DNA of 64,000 nt from Mesorhizobium qingshengii (GTDB taxonomy: Bacteria > Pseudomonadota > Alphaproteobacteria > Rhizobiales > Rhizobiaceae): contig NZ_FMXM01000020.1 of the NCBI RefSeq assembly GCF_900103325.1, positions 62,001 through 126,000 on the forward strand. Reading direction: 5' to 3'. The notes beneath the pieces were generated by a model. The model was given only the letters and a program-made list of their open reading frames with translations. It searched no databases and had not been told where the DNA came from. The position numbers were made by a program, and so were the translations under genes. Positions 1 to 8,330 of this stretch are shown here, piece after piece; within the stretch, counting starts at the first letter, position 1; each line of letters begins with the position of its first letter.

Positions 1-574
1 CGGGCTTGCCGGTGCTCCGATCTCCGCCCAGTTGCAGGGTGGTTTCGAGGAAGTCATCAAGAAATATCCCGGCATTGAAGTGGTCGGCTATTTCAACGGC
101 GACTATGCGCTGGGACCCGAGCAGGCCGGCGTCGCCAGCCTGCTGGCGGCGCACCCGCAAGTCGACGCCATCTTCGTCCAGGGCTACGGCGCCGGAGCGA
201 TCAAGGCGCTGCAGGATGCCGGTCGTCCGATCGTTCCCATCACCGGCAGTCCGTTCAACCTGACGACCACGACCTGTGCGCAGACGCAGGGCGCCCAGTG
301 CATCCTTGCACCCAACCCTGCCTATCTGTCGGCGGAGGCCTTGAAGCTCGCTGTGGAGATACTGGACGGCAAGAAGCCGGCGGAAAAAAAGATCCTGCTG
401 CGCAACGCCTTCCTCACCACCGATCCGGTCCCGTCAGAATTGTATCCCGACGCGACCATGCAGAAGATAGAGGTTGGCAAGAATGCCTTTCCGGACATGG
501 CACCGGGCCTGTTTCTTCCAGTCAGCCCGGACTGGGTTGAAATCACCCCGGCCGAGGCCGCCGGCTCGAAATGA
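1..574 (+). CDS. Sugar ABC transporter substrate-binding protein (C-terminal part, 5' end outside window)
   Basis: The reading frame is open from base 2 to the TGA at 572-574, so only the last ~190 residues are present. They match the C-terminal half of the next gene almost without gaps, sharing GLAGAPISAQLQ, NGxYALGPEQ, LTCAQTQGA-type and PDWVEIT stretches, so the two are tandem duplicates. The family is the periplasmic sugar-binding type (Peripla_BP_4-like, LacI-fold) that feeds RbsA/RbsC-type transporters. A conserved Cys pair (TTCAQTQGAQC) could form a disulfide in the periplasm. The sugar bound cannot be told from sequence. It may work with the ABC subunits encoded from 1874 on; that is inferred from position. 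Confidence 0.9.
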   Translation, partial: GLAGAPISAQLQGGFEEVIKKYPGIEVVGYFNGDYALGPEQAGVASLLAAHPQVDAIFVQGYGAGAIKALQDAGRPIVPITGSPFNLTTTTCAQTQGAQCILAPNPAYLSAEALKLAVEILDGKKPAEKKILLRNAFLTTDPVPSELYPDATMQKIEVGKNAFPDMAPGLFLPVSPDWVEITPAEAAGSK

Positions 575-638
575 CGATGCCTGCCGATCGGTGACGAAAT
601 GGTCGCCTCCAGGCCTCTCCGATGCGCCTTGGCTTAAA

Positions 639-668
639 TTGACAAGGCGCATTGGTACCGGTATCAAT
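639..668 (+). promoter_or_regulatory. Sigma70-type promoter with overlapping LacI-family-like operator
   Basis: A -35 box TTGACA (639-644) and a -10 box TATCAA (662-667) are separated by exactly 17 bases. Between and over them lies the near-perfect palindrome ATTGGTACCGGTATCAAT (651-668), with a central CCGG typical of LacI/GalR-family operators. It sits between the two paralogous binding-protein genes, so the second copy and the downstream transporter genes probably have their own repressible promoter. The cognate regulator is not in the visible sequence next to it. Confidence 0.65.
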
Positions 669-739
669 TTACACGCAGCACCCACCAAGATGGCGAAGTC
701 CATCACCGGCTGATGCAGGAAACGCAAGGAGGAGAGATC

Positions 740-1807
740 ATGAAACTGAAGACAATTTGCGCCGGACTGGCAAGCCTTGCCGTGTCCGCGGTCGCCATCG
801 GCACGGTGCCGAGCCACGCCGAGGACAAGAAGCCCTACACCATCTACCTCTCGAACAACTTCGTCGGCAATGACTGGCGCCAGCAGATGGAGCGTGTCGC
901 CACCGTGTCGGTGAACAAGGGACCGCTGAAGGGCCGCGTCGACCTCAAGATCGAGAACGTCGAGAACACGGTCCAGGCGCAGATCAACTCGCTGAACAAC
1001 ATCATCCGCCAGAAGCCGGACGCCATCCTCGTCGATGCCGGTTCGGATTCGGCATTGAACCCGACCATCAAGAAGGCATGCGACGCCGGCATCGTCGTCA
1101 TCAGCTTCGACCAGGTGGTGACCGAGCCCTGCGCTTTTGCCGTCGCGTCCGACTGGGACCGCATCCCCTCGGTCATGGCCGAGTGGATGGCCGTGCAGCT
1201 TGGCGGCAAGGGCAACATTATCCTCGACCGTGGCCTTGCCGGCGCGCCGATCTCGGCGCAATTGCAGCAGGGCTACGAGAAGGTGCTGGCCAAGTATCCC
1301 GACATCAAGGTCGTCGGCTACTACAACGGCAATTACGCGCTCGGGCCGGAGCAGTCGGGCGTCGCGGCTCTGCTTGCCGCCAATCCGAAAATCGATGGTA
1401 TCATGACGCAAGGCTATGGCTCCGGCGCCATCCAGGCGCTGAAGGATGCCGGCCGGCCGATCGTCCCGGTCGTCGGCTTCTCCTACAATGTCGCCGCGCT
1501 CACCTGTGCGCAGACGCAAGGCGCCAAGTGCATCCTCGGCTCGAACCCGGCCTATCTCTCTTCGGAGGCGATCAAGCTGGCGGTCAACATTCTCGACACT
1601 GGCAAGAAGCCGGCCGAGCGCTCCGTCTCGGTCAAGGGTGACTTCGTCACCACCGATCCGTTCGAGTCCAAGCTTTACCCCGGCACCAAGATGATCAAGA
1701 TCGCGGTCGGCGAAAATGCCTTCCCCGACCAGGCGCCCGGCCTGACGCTGCCGATCACGCCCGATTGGGTCGAGATCACCGCTGCGGAAGCCGCCGGCAG
1801 CAAGTAA
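740..1807 (+). CDS. Sugar ABC transporter substrate-binding protein
   Basis: A 355-residue periplasmic binding protein. The start at 740 is chosen because AAGGAGGAG lies just upstream and the product then opens with a clear signal peptide (MKLKTICAGL, hydrophobic core, cleavage likely near SHA/ED). An in-frame start at 713 would add nine residues ahead of the signal. The fold is the Peripla_BP_4 / sugar-binding type. Four Cys in two regions (TEPCAF, LTCAQ..AKC) suggest a disulfide. It is a close paralogue of the truncated gene just upstream and heads an operon with the ATPase, two permeases and an SMP-30 protein. The substrate is unknown; the lactonase suggests an aldose or uronate. Confidence 0.93.
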   Translation: MKLKTICAGLASLAVSAVAIGTVPSHAEDKKPYTIYLSNNFVGNDWRQQMERVATVSVNKGPLKGRVDLKIENVENTVQAQINSLNNIIRQKPDAILVDAGSDSALNPTIKKACDAGIVVISFDQVVTEPCAFAVASDWDRIPSVMAEWMAVQLGGKGNIILDRGLAGAPISAQLQQGYEKVLAKYPDIKVVGYYNGNYALGPEQSGVAALLAANPKIDGIMTQGYGSGAIQALKDAGRPIVPVVGFSYNVAALTCAQTQGAKCILGSNPAYLSSEAIKLAVNILDTGKKPAERSVSVKGDFVTTDPFESKLYPGTKMIKIAVGENAFPDQAPGLTLPITPDWVEITAAEAAGSK

Positions 1808-1873
1808 CATCTGTCACCGCGACCCTGTCTCCCGGCATCGCAGGATGTCGGGAGAGCTTTTCGAGAGCAGCCC

Positions 1874-3376
1874 ATGGACCTCGTCACCGTCAAAGGCCTG
1901 TCCAAACGCTATGGCGGCATCGTCGCGCTGAGCGAGGCGACATTCAGCGCCCGTGCCGGCGAAGTGCACGCGTTGCTCGGCGAGAATGGCGCGGGCAAGA
2001 GCACCTTCATCCAGATCCTGTCCGGCGCGGTGCGGCATGATGGAGGCTCGATCCTGGTCGACGGCCAGGACTATCGCCCGGCCAACCCCGATGCCGCCCA
2101 GGCGCGCGGCATCGCCGCCGTCTTCCAGGAGCTGTCGCTGATCCCCGATCTCAGCGTCGAGCAGAACATCTGGTTCCGCCACGAACCAAGAACGCTTCTG
2201 CGCACCGTCAATCGCGCCGAGATGCGCCGCAAGACGCTGGCGCTGCTCGACAAATACAATTTTCCAGCACTTCGCCCCGACCAGGAATTGCGGCGGCTGA
2301 CACTGGCCGAACGGCAGATCGTCGAGATCGCCAAGGGGCTGGCCAAGGACCCGCGCATCCTGATCCTCGATGAGGCGACCTCGGCGCTGCCGGCGCGTGA
2401 GGCGGAGTGGCTGCTCAAGCTCACCCGGCAGCTCGCCGCCGAGGGCAGGCTGGTCATCTTCATCTCGCACCGCATGGCCGAGGTGCGCGCCATCGCCGAC
2501 CGGCTGACCATCTTCCGCAATGGCAGCACCATTGCCGTGCACGAAGCCAATGCCGTGTCCGACAACGAGATCGTCACCCAGATGATCGGCCGGCACCTCG
2601 ACCGGCTCTATCCCGAGCGTGTTGCCACCGCGACCGATCGCATCGCGCTGAGCGTCAAGAATTTTTCGAGCGGCAGTCGGCTCTCCGGCGTCGACTTTGC
2701 CCTGCGCGAGGGCGAGGTGCTCGGCGTCGGCGGCCTGCAGGGTCACGGCCAGCGCGAACTGTTCCAGGCACTGTTCGGCGCCAGCAAGGCCAGCGGTACC
2801 ATCGAACTCTGGGGCAAGCCGGTTTCGATCGGCAATCCGCGCCAGGCCCTGACCGGCAAGGATGGTATCGCATTGGTGCCCGAGGATCGGCGCGGGCAGG
2901 GCCTGCTTCTGACCAAGAGCGTGCGCGAGAACCTCACACTGTCGGTCATCAAGCGCTTCACGGAAAACGGCTTGCTGAGCCGGCAAAAGGAAGCCGCCCT
3001 GGTCAAGGAAATGGTCGACTTCCTGCGCATCAAGGCCGGCACGCCGGAACAGCTTGCCGGCACTCTGTCCGGCGGCAACCAGCAGAAGGTGATCTTCGGC
3101 AAGATGCTGCTCACGCAAGCGCGCGTGCTGCTGCTCTATGATCCGACGCGCGGCGTCGATGTCGGCACCAAGGGGGAGATCTTCCAGTTGATGCGCGACC
3201 TCGCGGCCAGGGGCTATGCAATCCTGTTCCATTCGAGCGACATGCCGGAGCTCGTTCATGTCGCCGACCGCGTGCTGGTGATGCGCAACGGCGGTGTTGC
3301 CGCGACGCTGGAGGGCGACCGCATTTCGGAGGCAGGCATTTTGCGCGCCGCCATGCTTGAAAGCGAGGCGGCCTGA
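1874..3376 (+). CDS. Sugar ABC transporter, duplicated ATP-binding protein (RbsA/MglA type)
   Basis: 500 residues, the usual size for the two-domain ATPases of ribose- and galactose-type importers. The first domain has Walker A GENGAGKST at 36-44, an RbsA-like signature around LTLAERQIVEIAKG and Walker B ILILDEATSAL. The second domain has a degenerate P-loop (GGLQGHGQREL) but an intact LSGGNQQKV signature, the normal asymmetry of this family. It acts at the cytoplasmic face of the inner membrane and powers uptake through the two permeases that follow. It starts 66 bases after the binding-protein gene and is followed after 3 bases by the first permease. Confidence 0.95.
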   Translation: MDLVTVKGLSKRYGGIVALSEATFSARAGEVHALLGENGAGKSTFIQILSGAVRHDGGSILVDGQDYRPANPDAAQARGIAAVFQELSLIPDLSVEQNIWFRHEPRTLLRTVNRAEMRRKTLALLDKYNFPALRPDQELRRLTLAERQIVEIAKGLAKDPRILILDEATSALPAREAEWLLKLTRQLAAEGRLVIFISHRMAEVRAIADRLTIFRNGSTIAVHEANAVSDNEIVTQMIGRHLDRLYPERVATATDRIALSVKNFSSGSRLSGVDFALREGEVLGVGGLQGHGQRELFQALFGASKASGTIELWGKPVSIGNPRQALTGKDGIALVPEDRRGQGLLLTKSVRENLTLSVIKRFTENGLLSRQKEAALVKEMVDFLRIKAGTPEQLAGTLSGGNQQKVIFGKMLLTQARVLLLYDPTRGVDVGTKGEIFQLMRDLAARGYAILFHSSDMPELVHVADRVLVMRNGGVAATLEGDRISEAGILRAAMLESEAA

Positions 3377-3379
3377 GGC

Positions 3380-4411
3380 ATGGTGATGGCGATCGCGGAG
3401 CAACCTGTCGAGATGGCGCAAAGGCCCGCCGAAATGAAATCCGCCAAGCCGGGCATCGACTGGCGCGGCCGCGCGCTCGACCGCGCGCCGTTCCTCGTCG
3501 CGTGCCTGATGCTGGCCTTGATCGTCGCCATCTACGGCAGCCTGCAGTCCGGCGTCTTTTCGCTGGATGAGCTGAACCTCGATACGGCGGCGGCGTTGAC
3601 GCTGATGCTGGCGGCGACCGGCCAGACCATCGTGCTGGTGCGCGGCGGCATTGATCTGTCGATCGGCGGCATGATCAGCCTCGGCACGGTGATCGCGGCA
3701 ACGCGGTTTACCGATGATCCGTCGACCGTGGCACTTTGGGCTCTGGCCATCCTCGCGCTCGGCTTCCTGATCGGCGCGCTCAATGGTCTGCTGATCTCGC
3801 TGCTCAAGCTGCAGCCCTTCCTGGTGACGCTCGCCACATGGTCGATCCTCAACGGCGTCGCCATGATCATCCTGCCGACCGATGGCGGCAGTGTGCCAGG
3901 CTGGTGGGTCAGCTTCGGCTACGCGCAACTGTTCGGCCTGACCAGTCCGGTGTGGATGCTGCTTGCCCTGCTGCTGTTCTGGTGGTGGTTCCGCGCCACC
4001 CGCGTCGGCATCACCATCCAGGCGACAGGCTCCAACGAAAAGTCGGCGTTCCTGTCGGGCGTATCGATCACTGGTGTCAACGTCATCACCTATGGCCTCT
4101 CCGGCCTGTTCGCGGCGGGGGCAGCACTGTTTCTGACGACGCAGACCGGCGCCGGCTCGCCGACCATCGGCAAGGACTACATCCTGCCTTCGGTGGCGGC
4201 GGCGGTCATCGGCGGCGTCAGCCTGTTCGGCGGCCGCGGCCATCTTGCCGGCACGCTGATCGGCGCCTTCGTGCTCACCCTGATCGGCAATCTGGTCTTC
4301 GTCCTGCATGTGTCGAGCTACTGGCAGCCGGTGGCTTCCGGCGTCATCCTGCTGCTCTCGGTGCTGGCCAGTTCCGTCGCCGAGAAAGCCGCAAGGGGCC
4401 GTGTCCAATGA
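3380..4411 (+). CDS. Sugar ABC transporter permease (RbsC family), first
   Basis: 343 residues with about eight to ten hydrophobic segments and the BPD_transp_2 hallmark G(Q)TIVLVRGGIDLSIGG near residues 80-100. A charged cytoplasmic N-terminus precedes the first membrane segment. It starts 3 bases after the ATPase stop; a second ATG at 3386 is also possible. Its stop overlaps the next permease start (ATGA at 4408-4411), so the two are translationally coupled. Two different permeases imply a heterodimeric channel, unlike the homodimer expected for a single RbsC-type gene. Confidence 0.93.
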   Translation: MVMAIAEQPVEMAQRPAEMKSAKPGIDWRGRALDRAPFLVACLMLALIVAIYGSLQSGVFSLDELNLDTAAALTLMLAATGQTIVLVRGGIDLSIGGMISLGTVIAATRFTDDPSTVALWALAILALGFLIGALNGLLISLLKLQPFLVTLATWSILNGVAMIILPTDGGSVPGWWVSFGYAQLFGLTSPVWMLLALLLFWWWFRATRVGITIQATGSNEKSAFLSGVSITGVNVITYGLSGLFAAGAALFLTTQTGAGSPTIGKDYILPSVAAAVIGGVSLFGGRGHLAGTLIGAFVLTLIGNLVFVLHVSSYWQPVASGVILLLSVLASSVAEKAARGRVQ

Positions 4412-5376
4412 GCGCCTTCCTCGCCCGCAACCGGCTCATCGTGCTTGCCTATGCCGGCATGGTCGTGCTGCTCCTGGTCACGGCGCTGTTCTCGCCGGGC
4501 TTCCTGTCGGTCTCCAACATGCGCTCGACCGTCGTGCTGGCCGCCTTCGCCGGCATCGTCGCGCTCGGCCAGACCTTCGTCATCATCGGCGGCGGCATTG
4601 ACCTGTCGGTGCCATGGGTGCTCAATTCGGCGGCGATTGTCATGGCGCTGCTGTGCGGCGGGCAGGACCTGCCGCTGGTCTGGGTCATGCCGCTGCTGCT
4701 CGCCGGCGGAGCCTTCATCGGGCTGATCAACGGCGTCGGCGTCGCCCAGTTCGGCGTGCCGCCAATCATCATGACGCTGGCCACCAACGTCATCCTGCAA
4801 GGGCTGATCCTGGTGCTGACCGGCGGCTCGCCGACGCCCTCTGCGCCGGCCTTGATCCAATATCTTTCGGTAGGTCGCATCGGCGCCTTCCCGGTGATCG
4901 CACTGATCTGGCTCGCGCTGACGCTGGTGGCGACGCTGCTGCTCTCCAAGGCAGCGTTCGGTCGTCACCTTTATGCGCTCGGCACCAGCGCCACCGTCGC
5001 CGAATTCTCCGGCGTGCCGACGGCGCGCACCACCATCCTGACCTATGTGATTTCCGGCCTCACCGCCGCCTTCGCCGGCATGCTTCTGACCGGCTATTCC
5101 GGCCAGGCCTATCTCGGCATGGGCGACGCCTATCTGTTCACCTCGATCGCGGCGGTTGCCATCGGCGGCGCCTCGATCCTCGGCGGCAGCGGCCACTATC
5201 TGGGCACCGTCGCCGGCGCCATGGTGCTCACCATCCTCACCGGCCTGCTGCCGGCGCTGAACCTGTCGAGCGGTGCGCTGCTCATCGTCTATGGCGCGGT
5301 GATCCTGCTCACCGTGTCGATCGGCAGCGAGACCTTCGCCGGTCTCGGCGGCAAGATGCGCAGAAAGGAGGGCTGA
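4408..5376 (+). CDS. Sugar ABC transporter permease (RbsC family), second
   Basis: 322 residues. The start at 4408 is set by the ATGA overlap with the previous gene; longer readings upstream only run through the other permease in the wrong frame. The motif GQTFVIIGGGIDLSVPWV matches the family signature, and repeated glycine-rich membrane helices follow, including the conserved AIGGASILGGSGHYLGT. It should pair with the upstream permease in the inner membrane. The C-terminus is short and basic (KMRRKEG). Confidence 0.93.
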   Translation: MSAFLARNRLIVLAYAGMVVLLLVTALFSPGFLSVSNMRSTVVLAAFAGIVALGQTFVIIGGGIDLSVPWVLNSAAIVMALLCGGQDLPLVWVMPLLLAGGAFIGLINGVGVAQFGVPPIIMTLATNVILQGLILVLTGGSPTPSAPALIQYLSVGRIGAFPVIALIWLALTLVATLLLSKAAFGRHLYALGTSATVAEFSGVPTARTTILTYVISGLTAAFAGMLLTGYSGQAYLGMGDAYLFTSIAAVAIGGASILGGSGHYLGTVAGAMVLTILTGLLPALNLSSGALLIVYGAVILLTVSIGSETFAGLGGKMRRKEG

Positions 5377-5378
5377 CC

Positions 5379-6260
5379 ATGGTCGAAATCACCTGTGTCG
5401 TCGATGCCAGGGCCGAGCTCGGCGAAGGCACGCTCTGGGACCCGAAGGCCGGCGTGTTGTGGTGGATCGACATCTGGAAGAAGCTGATCCATCGCTACGA
5501 TCCATCGACCGGCAGGGACGTGGTCTTCGAGACGCCGGAATATCTCGGCTGCCTTGGCCTGCGCGAGAAGGGCGGCCTGGTGCTGACCATGACAAACGGC
5601 TTCCATTTCTTCGACCCGGCAACCGGCAGGTTCGAGGCGATCGTCGACCCGGAAGCGCATATGCCGAAAACCCGCTTCAACGACGGCAAGCCGGACCGCC
5701 AGGGCCGCTTCTGGTCGGGCTCGATGTTCGAGGTGCCGGGCCAGCCGATCGAATTCATCGGCGCGCTCTACCGGCTCGATCCAGACCTTTCGGTCCATAA
5801 GATGATCGACGGCATCGGCTGCTCCAACGGGTTGGCCTGGAGCCCGGATTCGAAAACCATGTATTTCTCCGACAGCCATGCCGGCGCGGTATGGGCCTAT
5901 GATTTCGATGCCGCCACCGGCGATATCGAAAACCGCCGCACCTTCATCGACATGACGGTGACCGGCGGCGTCGCCGACGGCGCCACCGTCGATGCGGAAG
6001 GCTGCTACTGGGTGACCATCCCGGTGACCGGCAAGGTCAGTCGCTACGATCCGGACGGCGAGCTGATGCAGACCGTGCAGCTGCCGACCGACCTGCCGAC
6101 CTGCTGCGAATTCGGCGGCAAGGACCTCGACATCCTCTATGTCACCTCGGCCGTGCTCCGGCGTCCGGCCAGTCACTTCGTCCGCCAGAAGAATCCGGGC
6201 GGGCTGTTCGCGCTCGACGTCGGCGTCAAGGGCCTGACGCTGCCAGCGTTCAAGGGCTAG
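5379..6260 (+). CDS. SMP-30/gluconolactonase/LRE family protein
   Basis: A 293-residue six-bladed beta-propeller lactonase. Visible family features are AELGEGTLWD with the metal-binding Glu near residue 15, WWIDI, the NDGK metal-site motif, and CSNGLAWSPDSKTMYFSDS with its Asn and Asp ligands. Family members hydrolyse sugar lactones in the cytoplasm using one divalent metal ion. It starts 2 bases after the permease stop with AGAAAGGAGG upstream. The likely role is opening a lactone formed from the imported sugar; the matching dehydrogenase is not in this operon, so the pathway cannot be named. Confidence 0.9.
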   Translation: MVEITCVVDARAELGEGTLWDPKAGVLWWIDIWKKLIHRYDPSTGRDVVFETPEYLGCLGLREKGGLVLTMTNGFHFFDPATGRFEAIVDPEAHMPKTRFNDGKPDRQGRFWSGSMFEVPGQPIEFIGALYRLDPDLSVHKMIDGIGCSNGLAWSPDSKTMYFSDSHAGAVWAYDFDAATGDIENRRTFIDMTVTGGVADGATVDAEGCYWVTIPVTGKVSRYDPDGELMQTVQLPTDLPTCCEFGGKDLDILYVTSAVLRRPASHFVRQKNPGGLFALDVGVKGLTLPAFKG

Positions 6261-6426
6261 AGGCAGCAACTCTACGCAGCCGACATGACCAGCGGCTTTT
6301 CGATCTTGCGCGTCATTCCGGTAGCGAAACGACGCTTGAGATAGCCGGCATTCCGTGGATTCCTTCAAGTCGCAGTGGGCGTCGCGTGGAGCGAAGCCAA
6401 GACCCCGTTGCGTGAGCTTGTGCGAC

Positions 6427-6532
6427 CTAGAGCAATTCCAGGAAAAGTGTGAAACGGTTTTCCGTCCGGAATTGCGTCAAAACAAAGAGTTAGAGCGGTT
6501 TGCCGTTTCCGTGAAACGGTGAACTGCTCTAG
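6427..6532. repeat. Palindrome-bounded intergenic repeat (rhizobial type)
   Basis: The element is bounded by an 8-base inverted repeat, CTAGAGCA (6427-6434) and TGCTCTAG (6525-6532), and contains internal inverted pieces around GTGAAACGG/CCGTTTC. It resembles the short mosaic repeats scattered through rhizobial genomes. Its right end contains CTA at 6529-6531, which is the TAG stop of phnN on the minus strand. The rest of the 6261-6426 gap shows no gene and no clear signal. Confidence 0.6.
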
Positions 6533-7158
6533 ATCAGACCCGACATGTTGGAAAAGGCCATCGCCTTGCGCAGCAGCTCGGCGAAGCGCTCGCCAGCCGT
6601 TTCGCGCGGACCGCTGTTGTCGATCGAGGTGACGCCTGGCCCGGACAAGGTCACATTGGCGCTGCGCGCCAGCCGCGCCAGCACTTCGCCGCGTGACTCG
6701 CGGCCGCGCATCGCCAACCGCTCGGCCAGCACCTCCGGCGAGGCGGTGATCTCGACGATCGCCAGATTGGCATAACGCTCTCGCAACACCGGGATGATCG
6801 CGCGCGACACGTTGGCGACGGCAACATGGCCATTGGCGACCGACCAGTCGACGTCGGCCGGGATGCCATAGCGCAAGCCATGCGCCTCCCAGGAGACGGC
6901 AAAGGCGCCATCGGCTTCGGCTTCGACGAAGGCGGCCTCGGCCAGCGTGTCGTGATCCTCGCTTGCGGCATCGCTCGGCCTGGTGATGACGCGGCGGACG
7001 AACTCCAGCCGGGTCTCCTCGGCGAAGCGGGCGCGGGCGTAGCCGATCACCGTGTCCTTGCCGGCGCCGCTCGGGCCCACAACGGCGACGAAGACGCCGT
7101 CACGAATCGGAAACGTTTCGGCGGACAGTTCACGCTCGATCAATGCCGACACCATCAT
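6529..7158 (-). CDS. phnN: Ribose 1,5-bisphosphate phosphokinase PhnN
   Basis: 209 residues with a guanylate-kinase-like fold and Walker A GPSGAGKDT at 28-36; the Lys-Asp-Thr ending is typical of PhnN. The family converts ribose 1,5-bisphosphate to PRPP, the last step when phosphonate breakdown feeds ribose phosphate into metabolism. It follows phnM with an ATGA overlap (7155-7158). The stop TAG lies inside the right end of the repeat at 6427-6532. No C-P lyase core genes are adjacent, so here it may act on ribose 1,5-bisphosphate from another source. Confidence 0.9.
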   Translation of the reverse strand: MMVSALIERELSAETFPIRDGVFVAVVGPSGAGKDTVIGYARARFAEETRLEFVRRVITRPSDAASEDHDTLAEAAFVEAEADGAFAVSWEAHGLRYGIPADVDWSVANGHVAVANVSRAIIPVLRERYANLAIVEITASPEVLAERLAMRGRESRGEVLARLARSANVTLSGPGVTSIDNSGPRETAGERFAELLRKAMAFSNMSGLI

Positions 7159-8294
7159 GCAACCCGGCGCCCCTGCCGCCAGACCGTGCGCACCACCGGA
7201 ACATGGTCGTCGACGCGTACGCGCACCAGGTCGGCGCGCCGGCCTTGTTCGATCACGCCGCGGTCGGTCAGGCCAACAGCTTCGGCAGGGTTCTTGGACA
7301 CCATGGCGACCGCCTGCGGCAAGGTAATGCCCTCGACGACATCGCCAAGGAAGAAGGCGGACTGGATCAGGCTGAAGGGAATGTAGTCGGACGACAAGAT
7401 ATCGAGCAGGCCGTCCCCGGCCAGCGTACGAGCCGAGACATTGCCCGAATGGGAGGCGCCGCGCATGACGTTGGGCGCGCCCATCAGCACGCCGAGCCCG
7501 GCCTCTTTCGAGGCCCTTGCGGCTTCCTCCGTGGTGGGGAACTCGGCGACGCGCACACCTTGCTCGATCGCTTCGTCGACATGGCCAATGGTGGCGTCGT
7601 CATGGCTTGCGAGTACGATGCCGCGCTCACGGCAGGCGGCGGCGATCACCGCCCGGTTCGGCGCCGAATTCCGCGCCGATTCCGCCATCCGCTTTTCGCA
7701 GAACACTTTGAAATCGCGGTCGGTGAGCTTCAGCTTGCGCTGGTAGTAGTAGGCATAGGTTTCGAGATTGACGAACTGGCGCTGGCCGGGCGCATGGTCC
7801 ATCAGCGATGCCAGCTTGACCCGCTCGTCGCCATCGAAATTGGCGAATGCCTTGAGGCAATCCGGTGCCGAAACCTCGCAGCGCAGATGGATGAAATGGT
7901 CGGCGCGCAGCCGATCCTGGTGCACGCTGTCCTCGATCGCGTCGGCCAGCTTGCGGATGTCGGTCGACGTCAGGTCGGCGTCCTCATCCATGCCGACGCG
8001 CAAGGCATCGAGCACGGTGGTGATGCCGGCGGTCGCTACCTGTGCGTCATGCGCGAGCACGGCGGCGATCGGGTTCCAGCGCACCTTTGGCCGCGGCGCG
8101 TAATGGCCTTCGAGATGGTCGGTGTGGAGTTCGACCAGACCCGGAATGACATAGTCGCCGCCCATGTCCTCGCCGCTGCGGCCGGCGCCGGCATCGATGC
8201 CGGTGATAAAGCCGTCACGCAGCACCAGAGAACCCTCGACGATCTCGTCGGCAAGCACGATGCGGGCATTGTGGAGAACAGTCTCGGCGGTCAT
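7155..8294 (-). CDS. phnM: Alpha-D-ribose 1-methylphosphonate 5-triphosphate diphosphohydrolase PhnM
   Basis: 379 residues, an amidohydrolase-superfamily metalloenzyme. GLVELHTDHLEGHYAPRP carries the first metal-binding histidines, and the later SHDDATIGH region fits the PhnM pattern. The ATG at 8294 is preferred over an in-frame GTG at 8318 because AAGGA lies at a good distance upstream of the ATG and the length then matches PhnM. It removes pyrophosphate from the ribose phosphonate triphosphate ahead of C-P lyase. It sits between the DUF1045 gene and phnN in one operon. Confidence 0.92.
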   Translation of the reverse strand: MTAETVLHNARIVLADEIVEGSLVLRDGFITGIDAGAGRSGEDMGGDYVIPGLVELHTDHLEGHYAPRPKVRWNPIAAVLAHDAQVATAGITTVLDALRVGMDEDADLTSTDIRKLADAIEDSVHQDRLRADHFIHLRCEVSAPDCLKAFANFDGDERVKLASLMDHAPGQRQFVNLETYAYYYQRKLKLTDRDFKVFCEKRMAESARNSAPNRAVIAAACRERGIVLASHDDATIGHVDEAIEQGVRVAEFPTTEEAARASKEAGLGVLMGAPNVMRGASHSGNVSARTLAGDGLLDILSSDYIPFSLIQSAFFLGDVVEGITLPQAVAMVSKNPAEAVGLTDRGVIEQGRRADLVRVRVDDHVPVVRTVWRQGRRVA

Positions 8295-8330
8295 TTCAGG
8301 CAGTCCTTGGTTGTTCACGCAGCGGTTTGT

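Noticed and set aside
434..1810. A 458-codon minus-strand frame opposite the binding-protein genes
   Set aside because: Fully antisense to two paralogous genes; the apparent repeat in it just mirrors their duplication.
1814..4408. An 864-codon open frame on the minus strand opposite the sugar ABC genes
   Set aside because: It is antisense to three well-supported genes, has a composition typical of high-GC shadow frames (rich in Arg, Asp, Gln, His) and no recognisable domain.
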